A DNA stretch of 64,000 bases. Origin: CBDCNP01 sp965222425. Its GTDB lineage: Bacteria; Acidobacteriota; Vicinamibacteria; Marinacidobacterales; DATDRI01. Within the stretch, counting starts at the first letter, position 1. Each line of letters begins with the position of its first letter. The DNA is taken from assembly GCA_965222425.1 (NCBI GenBank), contig CBDCTW010000001.1, forward strand, positions 223,670 to 287,669, given 5' to 3'. Made by a program: the position numbers and the translations under genes. The notes under the pieces were generated by a model. The model saw only the letters and a list, made by a program, of their open reading frames with translations. It made no database searches and was not told the DNA's origin. Below are positions 8,845 to 16,842 of the stretch, one piece after another.

Positions 8845-9699
8845 ATGAAGCGCGTCGCCATCGTTGGACTTGGGCTTATGGGTGGCTCTTTGGCCATGGC
8901 GTTGAAACGCGCTCGGCCCGACTGGACACTGGTGGGCAATGATGGACCCGACGTCCTGGAAGAGGCTCGTAAGCATTCGGTTGTCGACGAGACGGAGGTG
9001 GACGCTGAAAAGGCGGTTCGAGACGCCGATGTCGTCGTCTTAGGAGCGCCGGTGGATGCGATCGTCGGGCATATCGGTAAACTCGCTGCGACATTTCGTC
9101 CCGGCTCACTGGTGACGGATTTGGGGAGCACCAAAAGAAAGGTCATGAAGGCGGCGGAATCGTTGCCTGATGAAGTAAACTTTGTCGGAGGCCATCCGAT
9201 GGCGGGGAAGGTCACCTCCGGACTACGGGCAGCCGATCCCGACTTGTTTCAAGGTGCGGCCTGGGCGCTCGTACCAGGTGTGCCTAATAAAACTGCAGGC
9301 ATCTCCGAGTTCAGCGAGATCGTTCGAGCAGTGGGAGGCGAACCGATTACGGTGGATGCCACCACGCATGATCGCGCCGTCGCCGTCGTCAGCCAGTTAC
9401 CGCAAATCCTTGCTCTCGTTTTGTGCGAGCAGGCAGCATCTGTGGAGCGAGGTACCGAGCTCGGTGGACCGGTCTTTCGTAACCTGTCTCGCCTCGCGGG
9501 GAGCTCTACCGCTATTTGGCCTGACATCTTCTCGAGCAATGCGGACATGTTGATCGAGGCGGTCGCCGAGTTGGAACGCCGCCTCAAGGAAGCGCGAGCC
9601 GATCTAGCCGGTACCGGGATGGGGAGCCATTTCGAGGCGGCTCGCAAAGCGGTCGCCGCGGCGGTCAAGCCATCCAACTTGGACGAGCCGGACCACTGA
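8845..9699 (+). CDS. tyrA: Prephenate dehydrogenase TyrA
   Basis: TyrA oxidatively decarboxylates prephenate to 4-hydroxyphenylpyruvate, leading to tyrosine. The 284-residue protein opens with a Rossmann motif VAIVGLGLMGGSLAMALKR. The catalytic region GGHPMAGKVTSGLRAADPDLFQGA and the helical dimerisation domain (DRAVAVVSQLPQILALVL) follow. It starts seven bases after DAHP synthase, completing a chorismate mutase-DAHPS-TyrA trio at the end of the his operon. The sequence does not settle NAD versus NADP preference. Confidence 0.92.
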   Translation: MKRVAIVGLGLMGGSLAMALKRARPDWTLVGNDGPDVLEEARKHSVVDETEVDAEKAVRDADVVVLGAPVDAIVGHIGKLAATFRPGSLVTDLGSTKRKVMKAAESLPDEVNFVGGHPMAGKVTSGLRAADPDLFQGAAWALVPGVPNKTAGISEFSEIVRAVGGEPITVDATTHDRAVAVVSQLPQILALVLCEQAASVERGTELGGPVFRNLSRLAGSSTAIWPDIFSSNADMLIEAVAELERRLKEARADLAGTGMGSHFEAARKAVAAAVKPSNLDEPDH

Positions 9700-9716
9700 G
9701 GGAAAGACGCAAAGGC

Positions 9717-10421
9717 ATGAAGCCCGCCAAAGACGCAACGCTCATTATCGATGCTGACGATACCCTTTGGGAGAACAACATCTTCTACGAAGAGACGACC
9801 GATCGTTTCCTGGAGCTGGTCGAAGCGCGAGGAGCCGCCAAAGGACCGGCGCGACAGCGCCTTACCGAGGTGGAGCGAAAAAACGTTCCGCTCTTCGGCT
9901 ACGGCTCTCAGTGCTATGCGAGGTCATTGCGTGAAACTCTAGAGTCGGTGGCCGGTGGCCCCGCCACCGACTCGGAAATGAAAGTCATCGACTCTTTGAC
10001 CCATCGCGTGGCGAACATTCCCATTCAGTTTCTGCCCGGCGTCAAACCGACACTTGTAAGTCTACGGGATCGATTCCGCCTCATCATGTTCACCAAAGGG
10101 CATCCCCCCGAGCAGTGGCGCAAGGTGGAGCGGAGCGGGGTCTCACTTTATTTCGATCACGTGGAGGTGACGACCGAAAAGAACCGGAGCGCTTACAGTG
10201 GGCTCGTCGATCGGTACCGGCTCCAACCGCAGAAGACCTAGATGGTGGGCAACAGCCCTGCCTCCGACGTGAACCCCGCACTTAACGCCGGGCTCAACGC
10301 CATCCTAATCCCCCATCCTCAGGCGTGGGAGCTAGAGCATGAAGACATGCCCGAAGACGAGCGACTGCGGGTGATCGAACGGTTCGAAGACCTGTTGCAA
10401 ATTTTCCCTGCCCCTGACTAG
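9717..10421 (+). pseudogene. HAD-superfamily phosphatase interrupted by an in-frame TAG
   Basis: The frame 9717-10241 encodes 174 residues starting with the HAD motif I IDADDTLWENN (nucleophile near D12) and containing motif II in IMFTKGH. A TAG at 10239-10241 stops it. The same frame continues without another stop to TAG 10419-10421, and the continuation carries the missing motif IV MVGNSPASDVNPALNAG and an end like other members. In relatives I recall, the residue before MVGNSP is commonly an aromatic, so TGG to TAG is the simplest explanation. Downstream ATG 10242 could not make a functional enzyme alone. Read-through, nonsense mutation or assembly error cannot be separated here. The stop codon of the full frame lies inside the first copy of a direct repeat. 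Confidence 0.75.
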
Positions 10422-10590
10422 GTCTGGTTGTGGCAACGCTGCGTTTTGGGTGCGCGACCATGTCTCGGGTCGCTCCGTGAGCCGCCCCTGACTAGCTCCT
10501 GGAAAAGCAACCCGACATCTTGGGTGCGCGCAAGATCCAACGCTTGCCCCTGACTAGCTCCGGTCACGGCAACCGTTTTGGGTGCGCGCC
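10410..10590. repeat. Three imperfect direct repeats of 62-74 bp
   Basis: Copies begin at 10410, 10484 and 10546, each with GCCCCTGACTAG followed by a variable stretch, GCAAC, and (T)TTGGGTGCGCG. The first copy supplies the last codons and stop of the HAD frame. The third runs directly into the dispersed repeat at 10593. The whole stretch 10422-10783 contains no convincing gene apart from these repeats. Confidence 0.75.
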
Positions 10591-10592
10591 GA

Positions 10593-10684
10593 CCCTCACC
10601 CGGCGTCTGGCCACATTGATAGCGGCACCCCGTATTTCGACGCCCAGCTCTCCCAGAGGAGAGTGAGTAACGGACGAAGAGACC
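10593..10684 (+). repeat. Dispersed 92-bp intergenic repeat, copy A
   Basis: It starts CCCTCACCCGGCGTCTGGCC, continues AGCGGCACC...GACGCC, and contains the small inverted repeat CTCTCCC/gGAGAG. It matches copies at 45470-45561 (reverse strand) and 55012-55102 along the full length, with scattered differences. It is non-coding and lies between an HAD remnant and a Fic-like gene. Confidence 0.8.
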
Positions 10685-10783
10685 GTCGTTACCTTCCTGT
10701 CTCGGATATCTCTCCATCTCACCTGCTGGGTGTGGTTTCCGCGCCGACTGTGAGGTACAATCACGACAAAGCAATCGGCATCA

Positions 10784-11599
10784 GTGATTGAATTCGAGCG
10801 GACCGTTGGCGTCATGCAGGACTTACCGCTGTACCCAGATCGGAGTGAGACCCCTGGGCTCGCCTTGGCGCGCAAAAGAGACACGCTACTCCAGCGAGCG
10901 AGTGCGCAACCACAGAGATTCGCGGATAGCCTCGAAACCCGGCTTGGTGAGTGCGTTTTCGAGACGCTTCGCCTGACCGGGGCACCGGTCGCGAGACAAG
11001 CAATCGCGGCGGTGCAGGGGGGCCGAGCGGGAGGGGAAGTGGACCCAAGCGACCTCGACCTCATTCAGGGGCATCTGGAGGCGTTGAGCACCATTCGGCA
11101 GACGGCCGGGTCGAGCCCCGAACTATCGGAGAATCTTCTTCGGGAAGTACATCGCCTCTCGACCCCTGGTTCCGACGGAGCCTACCGCACCGAGCCGATT
11201 CCGTCGCAGTTCACCGGCACCGCACCTTCGCGACCGGATCTCATTTCTGCCAAAGTCGGGAACCTTTGCGAATGGCTTAGTGTCGACAGCGGACGAGCCA
11301 TGCATCCTCCCGAAAAGGCTGCTCTTGCCTTCGCGCGGTTGTTGGAAATCTCACCGTTTGAGCACGGTAACTTCCGCACCGGGCATCTTCTCTTGAGCTT
11401 CTTCGCATTCGCGAATCGCTATCCACCGTTTTTTATGCGCCTGGAAGACGCGGACGTAGTTCGCGAAGAGGTTAAGCAAGCGATGGCGTTCGAGACGCTG
11501 CCGCTCGTGAACCGACTGGCTGGCTCCTTGGCGAGCTCGCTTTCCTTTTGTCTGGACGCGTTGTCCGCGCCGCCCTCAGAAAAAGAGCCGAGGTCCTGA
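10784..11599 (+). CDS. Fic-fold protein with degenerate active site
   Basis: Residues 110-230 follow the Fic/DOC core: a helix LLREVHRLSTPG, GAYRTEPIP, and the region normally holding HxFx(D/E)GNGRxxR. Here that region reads SPFEHGNFRTGH (about residues 190-201). The catalytic His is Ser, the acidic residue is His, the second Gly is Phe and the last Arg is His. AMP transfer by the usual mechanism is therefore not expected. The protein may bind nucleotide, have a structural role or be decaying. The GTG at 10784 has no clear ribosome-binding site; ATG 10814 is an alternative. A C-terminal fragment of another Fic protein lies at 28686-28864. Confidence 0.6.
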   Translation: MIEFERTVGVMQDLPLYPDRSETPGLALARKRDTLLQRASAQPQRFADSLETRLGECVFETLRLTGAPVARQAIAAVQGGRAGGEVDPSDLDLIQGHLEALSTIRQTAGSSPELSENLLREVHRLSTPGSDGAYRTEPIPSQFTGTAPSRPDLISAKVGNLCEWLSVDSGRAMHPPEKAALAFARLLEISPFEHGNFRTGHLLLSFFAFANRYPPFFMRLEDADVVREEVKQAMAFETLPLVNRLAGSLASSLSFCLDALSAPPSEKEPRS

Positions 11600-11602
11600 A
11601 CG

Positions 11603-11767
11603 ATGGTGCGTCGAGTGACACTGACCATTGGAATGCTGGCTCAAAGCGACATGGGGGGCTTGTCACTTCGGCGAACGCTCATTAAGGAAGCGTTGCTCGC
11701 TGGATTCAAGCTCGCGCTCGACGATGCGGAGATGTCGAGCACAGTCAGTGAAGGAGCGGTTCATTGA
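11603..11767 (+). CDS. Small hypothetical protein (54 aa)
   Basis: An ATG four bases after the Fic-like gene opens a 54-residue frame (MVRRVTLTIGMLAQSDMGGL...) ending in an acidic C-terminus. No family is recognised. Close spacing suggests co-transcription with the Fic-like gene, but no ribosome-binding site is evident and coding potential is uncertain. The following stretch 11768-11887 holds nothing I can identify. Confidence 0.25.
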   Translation: MVRRVTLTIGMLAQSDMGGLSLRRTLIKEALLAGFKLALDDAEMSSTVSEGAVH

Positions 11768-11887
11768 AAAAACGAAATCAAACGAGCAGCGAGCCCGAAT
11801 TCAACATCGAGAGGGCGGCCCGCTCATGACTCATACCATGTGACCTGCCCTTATTCGTCTGCGGGCCGGTCCTGGTTTGACCCAGGG

Positions 11888-12042
11888 TTATCTATGTGGC
11901 GTCGCAGAACGCTCATCCTCCTCCGCCTTGGCACGCTCGATAGCATCGCTCGGCTCGACGCCGCTCGAAACCAGAGCCTCGTAACGTGCCTTCATACGTT
12001 CTTCGATGGCCGCCCGGCGAGCCTGGTTACGGGCGAGTTCCG
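11888..12042 (-). pseudogene. C-terminal fragment of an unknown protein cut by IS256 copy 1
   Basis: Reading leftward from the IS edge, the frame encodes PELARNQARRAAIEERMKAR and continues to a charged C-terminus and TAA stop, about 51 residues. The helical, charged composition looks like real protein. The frame also runs into the IS terminal repeat, so the 5' part is missing. No matching N-terminal part is evident beyond the far end of the IS (13503 onward). Confidence 0.45.
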
Positions 12043-13502
12043 GGGGATGTCCCGGCCGCTGTTGAATTTGGTCGGGTAGCGGCGGCACCTGTGAATACTC
12101 TTAGGCAGCAAACTCATCGCTGTCAAGAGATTTCTGTTTGCTTCTAAGCGCGTGAACGAGAGCGCCCATATGGCGATAGCCTTTGATACGCCGGAACTTT
12201 TTCTGCGCGGTGACGACGCCAAGAGCGGTCCATCGGCGAACCATGGAAGGACTCTTCCAACGCTTGACGTTTCTCGATACTCTGCGAATGGTTCCGTTGA
12301 GATTCTCAATGGCGTTCGTCGTGGCAAGAGACTGGCGAAGTAAGGCGGGCGGCGCGAGCTTCACGACCGTGAGTGTTTCTTCCATCCCTTCACGAAGGCT
12401 TCCGGTAGCTTCGTCGTAGCCGTTTCGCTCGAGCCACGACACCAATGCCTGAAGTCGCTTGCGCGCCTTGTCGGCACTCTTGCACTTGTAGGCTTCCTTC
12501 ATCGTCTGGAGCACGTAGGCGTGACGAGACTTGGGAAGGTACGAGCGAAGATTTCGGAGTTTATGGATCTGGCACCTTTGGATGACCGCGAGGTCCCCCA
12601 AAACGTCGACGAGTGCCTTGCGGATGCCTTTGCCTCCGTCCACTACGCAGAGAATCGACTCATCGACGCGCAAGCCTCGCTCGAGAAGGTCCTGCAACAT
12701 CGCGGTGCACATCCGAGAGTTCTCCGTCGAGCCCAGCCATATACCCAGGGGCACCTTCGTTCCATCTATTGTGATACCTAGAGTTACGACGACGGTCTGT
12801 CCGGCCACCTCAAGGCCATCCAGCATCAGTGCCGCAAGCTCGAACTCCTCTAGCCGCCGAGACAGGTATTCCTCGAGCTTCTTAGTCGTCTGGCTCACGA
12901 GGTGACGGCTGGCGGCACTCTTACTCGTGCCACGAGACTTCAACTTGGCCGCGGGTTTGTCCAGACTCGATTCGTAATTTCGGGTCGATACGCCCACCAA
13001 GATCTGATTCAACACTCGCTCTGGAAGCGGGTCTTCTTCGCGGAAGGCTTCGAAGTGTGGAAGCGACGCCTCCGCGCCCGACTTCGAGCGAACTCGAGGT
13101 CGCGACACTTGGATGCGACGACCACCGAAGCTCAGCTCTCCGTTCGTGCTCCCCCAGTGGTTATGAGTTCGCTCCTTCTCGTGCTTGCCCTTGAGCCCCG
13201 CGATCTCCTCGGCGTCCTCTCCGAGCAGTAGGTGCAGAGCTGTCAGTCCTTGCTCGTACACCCATTCCGTCAGATCCGCCTTCGTGGCCGCGATCCCGGC
13301 TATCATCGGTAGCAGTATCTGACCGACTTGGCCAACTACCTTGCCCGTAGGCGAGTGCGTTTGCTTTCTTACTGGCTTCTTTGATTTCCTAGGCATTGGT
13401 GGCTCCTTGTCCCCCTCTGGAGACGGTTTATTGGCAGACCTATTCTTAGGCCGGCCAAGGAGCCGCAGCTACCCCAAATTCAACATCCGGCGGGACATCC
13501 CC
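12043..13502 (-). mobile_element. IS256-family insertion sequence, copy 1 (1460 bp)
   Basis: Ends are inverted repeats beginning GGGGATGTCCCG and containing TGTTGAATTTGG. Boundaries come from alignment with copy 2 (45609-47068), which has the same length. Flanking octamers are GAGTTCCG on the left and GACGTCAA on the right, so no target duplication is present. This points to a later deletion or rearrangement beside this copy. One transposase gene fills the element on the minus strand. Confidence 0.9.
12101..13396 (-). CDS. IS256-family (mutator-type) transposase
   Basis: A DDE transposase of 431 residues. Likely catalytic residues are D193 in LMLDGLEV, D253 in CVVDGGKGIRKAL and E364 in TTNAIENLNGTIRR, with the C/H-containing segment RCQIHKLRN between the second D and the E. 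The translated sequence is identical to that of copy 2 at 45715-47010, so one of the copies moved recently. It should be active if expressed. Confidence 0.95.
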   Translation of the reverse strand: MPRKSKKPVRKQTHSPTGKVVGQVGQILLPMIAGIAATKADLTEWVYEQGLTALHLLLGEDAEEIAGLKGKHEKERTHNHWGSTNGELSFGGRRIQVSRPRVRSKSGAEASLPHFEAFREEDPLPERVLNQILVGVSTRNYESSLDKPAAKLKSRGTSKSAASRHLVSQTTKKLEEYLSRRLEEFELAALMLDGLEVAGQTVVVTLGITIDGTKVPLGIWLGSTENSRMCTAMLQDLLERGLRVDESILCVVDGGKGIRKALVDVLGDLAVIQRCQIHKLRNLRSYLPKSRHAYVLQTMKEAYKCKSADKARKRLQALVSWLERNGYDEATGSLREGMEETLTVVKLAPPALLRQSLATTNAIENLNGTIRRVSRNVKRWKSPSMVRRWTALGVVTAQKKFRRIKGYRHMGALVHALRSKQKSLDSDEFAA

Positions 13503-13539
13503 GACGTCAAGGCCAAAGTTGTCAGGGTAGAATGGGGCG

Positions 13540-13722
13540 ATGAGAATAAAGCCAACCCAACCGCCACCGGGCACTGTGCTCGTCCGGAAGAGTTGCGTCA
13601 TCTGTTATGCTAATTTCATGCGATGGGTTTCAAAGGGCTGGGAAAAATACCAGCGGCTATGTGGGCGTTGCCGCGGAACAGGTCGGGCGGCGACGCACCG
13701 CCTCTACCTCGATATCCGGTGA
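13540..13722 (+). CDS. Small cysteine-rich protein (60 aa), possible zinc ribbon
   Basis: The frame from ATG 13540 encodes 60 residues with two CxxC pairs, SCVICYANF and LCGRCRGTGRAA. The second resembles the CxxCxGxG zinc repeat of DnaJ, and a DnaJ-like gene follows at 13868. GGGG just before the ATG is too close to be a good ribosome-binding site. It may be a real small zinc protein or a displaced DnaJ zinc-finger fragment. Confidence 0.35.
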   Translation: MRIKPTQPPPGTVLVRKSCVICYANFMRWVSKGWEKYQRLCGRCRGTGRAATHRLYLDIR

Positions 13723-13867
13723 TCCTCTGTCGCCCCAGCGTTGCCCCCAGCCTTTTTGAACTCTTGGGCATACCCGTAATAGATCGATACAGTTGGTCTT
13801 ATGCGGATGCGTCGACCCTCACTAGAGTGGCGGGATACCATCTCCTTCGAGTCGGCGTAGAGTCTTG

Positions 13868-14464
13868 ATGAGTCGACCAAAGAACTACTACGTCATTCTG
13901 GGGGTGACTGCTGCTGCATCTCTAGAGGAACTCAAGAGCGCCTACCGCCGCCTGGCTCGACAATTCCACCCCGATGTCGCAGGTACTGCTGAGGTCGAGC
14001 GGTTTCGCGACATCCAAGAAGCCTACGAGACTTTGGCCAGTCCCGATAAAAGGAGAGCCTACGATCTCACGTTCGGGGTGGAGATCTCCTACGGCGGCGG
14101 GGCGGGTTCCGTCGCCGAGCCGTGGTTCGAGCCCCTTCCGACACCGAAGCGCCCGCGGTGGAGACGTCGGAGTCACGCCGTCGATTCCGTCGCGGAGATC
14201 ATGCTCTCTCCGGAGGAGGCGCGGCAAGGTGGAACGCTCAGCTTCGAAGTCCGGGTCGGGGAAGACTGCGACGCCTGCGAGGGGACCGGACAGGGTTTCA
14301 TGGTTTGGTGCTGGGACTGCGACGGAACAGGCGAGATAAAGCGCTACCGTCGAGTCAGCTTTTCGGTCCCACCTGGTGTGGAGCACGGAGCTAGCTTGAG
14401 CACCTCCCTCGGCCCCGGGCTTCGCGAGCTTCGCGCCCGCGTCTTCATCTCGCAAGCGTACTAG
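13868..14464 (+). CDS. Short DnaJ-like co-chaperone
   Basis: A J domain occupies residues 1-65 with the HPD motif at 34-36 (RQFHPDVAG), which stimulates DnaK ATPase. After a basic linker comes part of the substrate-binding region with two CxxC elements (CDACEGTG and CWDCDGTG) instead of the four CxxCxGxG repeats of DnaJ, then a short beta segment (VSFSVPPGVEHGA). The protein ends at about 198 residues and lacks the second beta domain and dimerisation helix of DnaJ. The ATG at 13868 follows an in-frame TTG at 13865 and begins MSRPKNYYVILGV. No dnaK or grpE is near. Confidence 0.8.
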   Translation: MSRPKNYYVILGVTAAASLEELKSAYRRLARQFHPDVAGTAEVERFRDIQEAYETLASPDKRRAYDLTFGVEISYGGGAGSVAEPWFEPLPTPKRPRWRRRSHAVDSVAEIMLSPEEARQGGTLSFEVRVGEDCDACEGTGQGFMVWCWDCDGTGEIKRYRRVSFSVPPGVEHGASLSTSLGPGLRELRARVFISQAY

Positions 14465-14479
14465 ACACACTGCGAGGGT

Positions 14480-14788
14480 TTACTGAGAGGAAGAACCCTT
14501 TTCTCCCGGCTCGTCCTGACCGAGGTGGAGCAACGTTAGCGGCTCGACCGCGATGCCGTTCAGCCGATTGTTGGGAAATCGCTTTCGGGCCCAAATGCGC
14601 AGGAGGCCGGCTCCAGCTCCGACAGCGCTCGTTACGAGAAGCGCGACACCGATCGCTACAAACGTGGTCAGTATGACCCTGGCCAGGGTCGTCCCGGGGT
14701 CCGGATCCGGATCCTTCAGGTCGATGAAGGTGACGCCGCCTTGTTTCGACTGAAGCCACACGCCGAGACTAAGCAGGTAGGACAGCAT
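14480..14788 (-). CDS. Small membrane protein, unknown function
   Basis: This 102-residue frame has a hydrophobic N-terminal segment (MLSYLLSLGVWL), an acidic-proline loop (DLKDPDPDPG) and a strong transmembrane helix (about residues 35-65, VILTTFVAIGVALLVTSAVG), then a polar tail. It is convergent with the DnaJ-like gene. No family is recognised. The remaining stretch to 14994 holds no supported feature. Confidence 0.5.
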   Translation of the reverse strand: MLSYLLSLGVWLQSKQGGVTFIDLKDPDPDPGTTLARVILTTFVAIGVALLVTSAVGAGAGLLRIWARKRFPNNRLNGIAVEPLTLLHLGQDEPGEKGSSSQ

Positions 14789-14994
14789 GAATTCATGCTA
14801 ACGCCCCCCGGTCAACGGGTCAACACTTGGTGCGGGATGGCGACCTGTGGCAGAATCCAGCGTTCCGGCCGGTCGTTGCCGCGAAGCGGCGAGACTCGCA
14901 TGAACGCATCTCATCTGGACGAGATTCTCGCGATATTGGAGTCTTTGTCTTCAATCTCGTGCCGTACGTTGCTTTGAGAATAATGACTTGATTA

Positions 14995-16842
14995 TTACCG
15001 GGGTTGCGCGGATGTTTCGCTGAGCGGGGTCACTGAAACGCGGGCCACACCCTTCAGCGAAGTGGTGTAGCCGCGGATTCCCTTTGCGATTGACTTGGCG
15101 ATCTGGTGCCGAAAGTCACCCGATGAGAGAAGCTTCGCGTCATCCGGGTTCGATACGAAGGATACTTCCACCAATACGCTCGGCATGTTAGCACCGAGCA
15201 AGACGTAAAACGGCGCGGTCTTTACCCCCAAATCGCGCGTCCGCTGCTTACCGTTCTTCACCACCGCGTCCACTATCGAATCCTGAACGTAGTGGGCGAA
15301 CTCTCGCGACTCCGCGATCTTGCTGTTGTTCATGATCTGACTCAAGAGCTCCTGAAGCTCTGTCATTCGTCGGGTGCTGATGGCGTTCTCGCGCGCCGCG
15401 GTTTCTTCGGCCTCGGGGGAAGTAGCGAGGTTGAGATAGTACGTTTCTAGGCCTCGAGCTCGCCGATTCCGGCTAGAATTCGCGTGAATGGAGAGGAAGA
15501 GGTCGGCCCCGCGGGAGTTGGCGATCGCCGTGCGTTCCTCGAGAGGAACGAAGACGTCGGTGTTGCGGGTCAAGATCACCTCGTAGCCCCCGTCCGCTTC
15601 CAAGAATTTGGCCACGCGGCGGGAGATATCTAGTACGAGCTCTTTTTCGCGCAGACCGTTCTTCATCGCGCCCGGATCGTGTCCGCCATGCCCCGGATCG
15701 ATGATCACCCTACGCGCCTCGAGTCCCAATTGTCTCGATAGGGGAAAGCGACCTTCGGAGGTCGGCTCGGCAGGCAGTCGCAGAGTGACGTTGGGGGGCG
15801 GCGTCGCATCGGCGGTCACCGGTGGAGACTCGGTGGAAGTGCCGTTAACTTCGGTGGACTCGGCGCCTGCTGAAGTCGTGGGGGGAGCCGGGGGCTTCGA
15901 GGGCACCTTTGGGGCGGGCTTAACTTTCGCCGGCTTCTCGGGCTTCATCCCCAAGATATCGACCACCAGACGATGCGGGTCCGGAAGAGAGAAGACGTTG
16001 TAGCGGCTGATGCTTTCGAAGTCCAACACCACGCGAACCACGTCTGGCTTGTTCTGACCCACACGAATCTGTTTGAGGAAACCGTTTCCCACCGGAAACG
16101 TCTCGGAAGCAAGGCTCTCCGACAAGCGAGTATTCAAGAGGTCGAAGTAGATACGGTCGGGATTCGTCAGGCGCGCGCGTTTGAACTTCACTTCGCTGGA
16201 AGTATCTATGACGATCCGCGTATATTCCGTTCCAGACCATTGCCGGATGTTCCGAACCTCGACGCGGCCCGAGTCGGAGGCACGTTTCGTGGGCGGCGCA
16301 TTTTTCTTGTCGAGCTTGGCCAAGGTGCGCCTGGCTTCCGTGGCCTCGGCGCTCTTTGGCCATTCATCGAGAACCTTTCCGATTTCTTTGCGGGCCGCCT
16401 TCTCGTTCGAAAGCCGATTGAGATAGATGTCGGCGCGCGCCAGTCGAGCTTCGGGGCACCATTTGCTCTTGGGGTAGCCGTTTACCAAAAGAAGGTAAGC
16501 ATCCAAGGCGCGTCGCGTCGCATCGCGATCCCGAAAGCGACTGCCGGCTTTTCGGTAGAGCTCGCCTTCGCGGTAGAGTGCATCGTCGCAATATCCGCTC
16601 CGTGGATGGGTCAGCACGACTCTGTGGTACTGCCGCGCGACCGTGAGCCAGACATCCTTCTTCGCCTGGAGGTTCTTGGAAGAGGCGAACTTTTTTTCTG
16701 CCGCGAGAGCTTCTTCGTAGAGGCTGCGGGCGGATTTCTGGGCGGCGACCGTTGCCGGCGAAGCGCCAACAATAGATAGTACGATCACGAAAACGACGGC
16801 GAAGGTCAGCGTACGGTTAGCGGAGCTGTCGATCCACCGCAT
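14995..16842 (-). CDS. N-acetylmuramoyl-L-alanine amidase with AMIN and TPR-like regions
   Basis: This is a secreted zinc amidase that cleaves the peptide stem from peptidoglycan. The ATG at 16842 gives 615 residues, beginning with a signal peptide (about residues 10-33, hydrophobic and ending TVAAQ). Next is a tetratricopeptide-like helical region (40-190), an AMIN domain (about 205-310), a Pro/Ala/Lys-rich linker, and a C-terminal Amidase_3 domain. The latter has the ligands in IDPGHGGHDPGA, the Glu in LREKELVLD, SIHANSS, and the catalytic Glu in SVLVEVSFVSN. The start lies inside the 3' end of ftsK (26-bp overlap). An AmiC-like role in septal cell separation is suggested by the AMIN domain and the ftsK neighbour. 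Confidence 0.92.
   Translation of the reverse strand: MRWIDSSANRTLTFAVVFVIVLSIVGASPATVAAQKSARSLYEEALAAEKKFASSKNLQAKKDVWLTVARQYHRVVLTHPRSGYCDDALYREGELYRKAGSRFRDRDATRRALDAYLLLVNGYPKSKWCPEARLARADIYLNRLSNEKAARKEIGKVLDEWPKSAEATEARRTLAKLDKKNAPPTKRASDSGRVEVRNIRQWSGTEYTRIVIDTSSEVKFKRARLTNPDRIYFDLLNTRLSESLASETFPVGNGFLKQIRVGQNKPDVVRVVLDFESISRYNVFSLPDPHRLVVDILGMKPEKPAKVKPAPKVPSKPPAPPTTSAGAESTEVNGTSTESPPVTADATPPPNVTLRLPAEPTSEGRFPLSRQLGLEARRVIIDPGHGGHDPGAMKNGLREKELVLDISRRVAKFLEADGGYEVILTRNTDVFVPLEERTAIANSRGADLFLSIHANSSRNRRARGLETYYLNLATSPEAEETAARENAISTRRMTELQELLSQIMNNSKIAESREFAHYVQDSIVDAVVKNGKQRTRDLGVKTAPFYVLLGANMPSVLVEVSFVSNPDDAKLLSSGDFRHQIAKSIAKGIRGYTTSLKGVARVSVTPLSETSAQPR

Noticed and set aside
10410..10590. 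CRISPR array
   Set aside because: Only three units with long imperfect repeats, variable interior and spacing of 62-74 bp, no cas genes.
10410..10590. Integron attC array
   Set aside because: No integrase gene and the conserved blocks do not form the RYYYAAC/GTTRRRY pair of attC sites.
14899..14979. Short 26-codon frame starting ATG (MNASHLDEILAILES)
   Set aside because: Too short, no ribosome-binding site, no conserved features.
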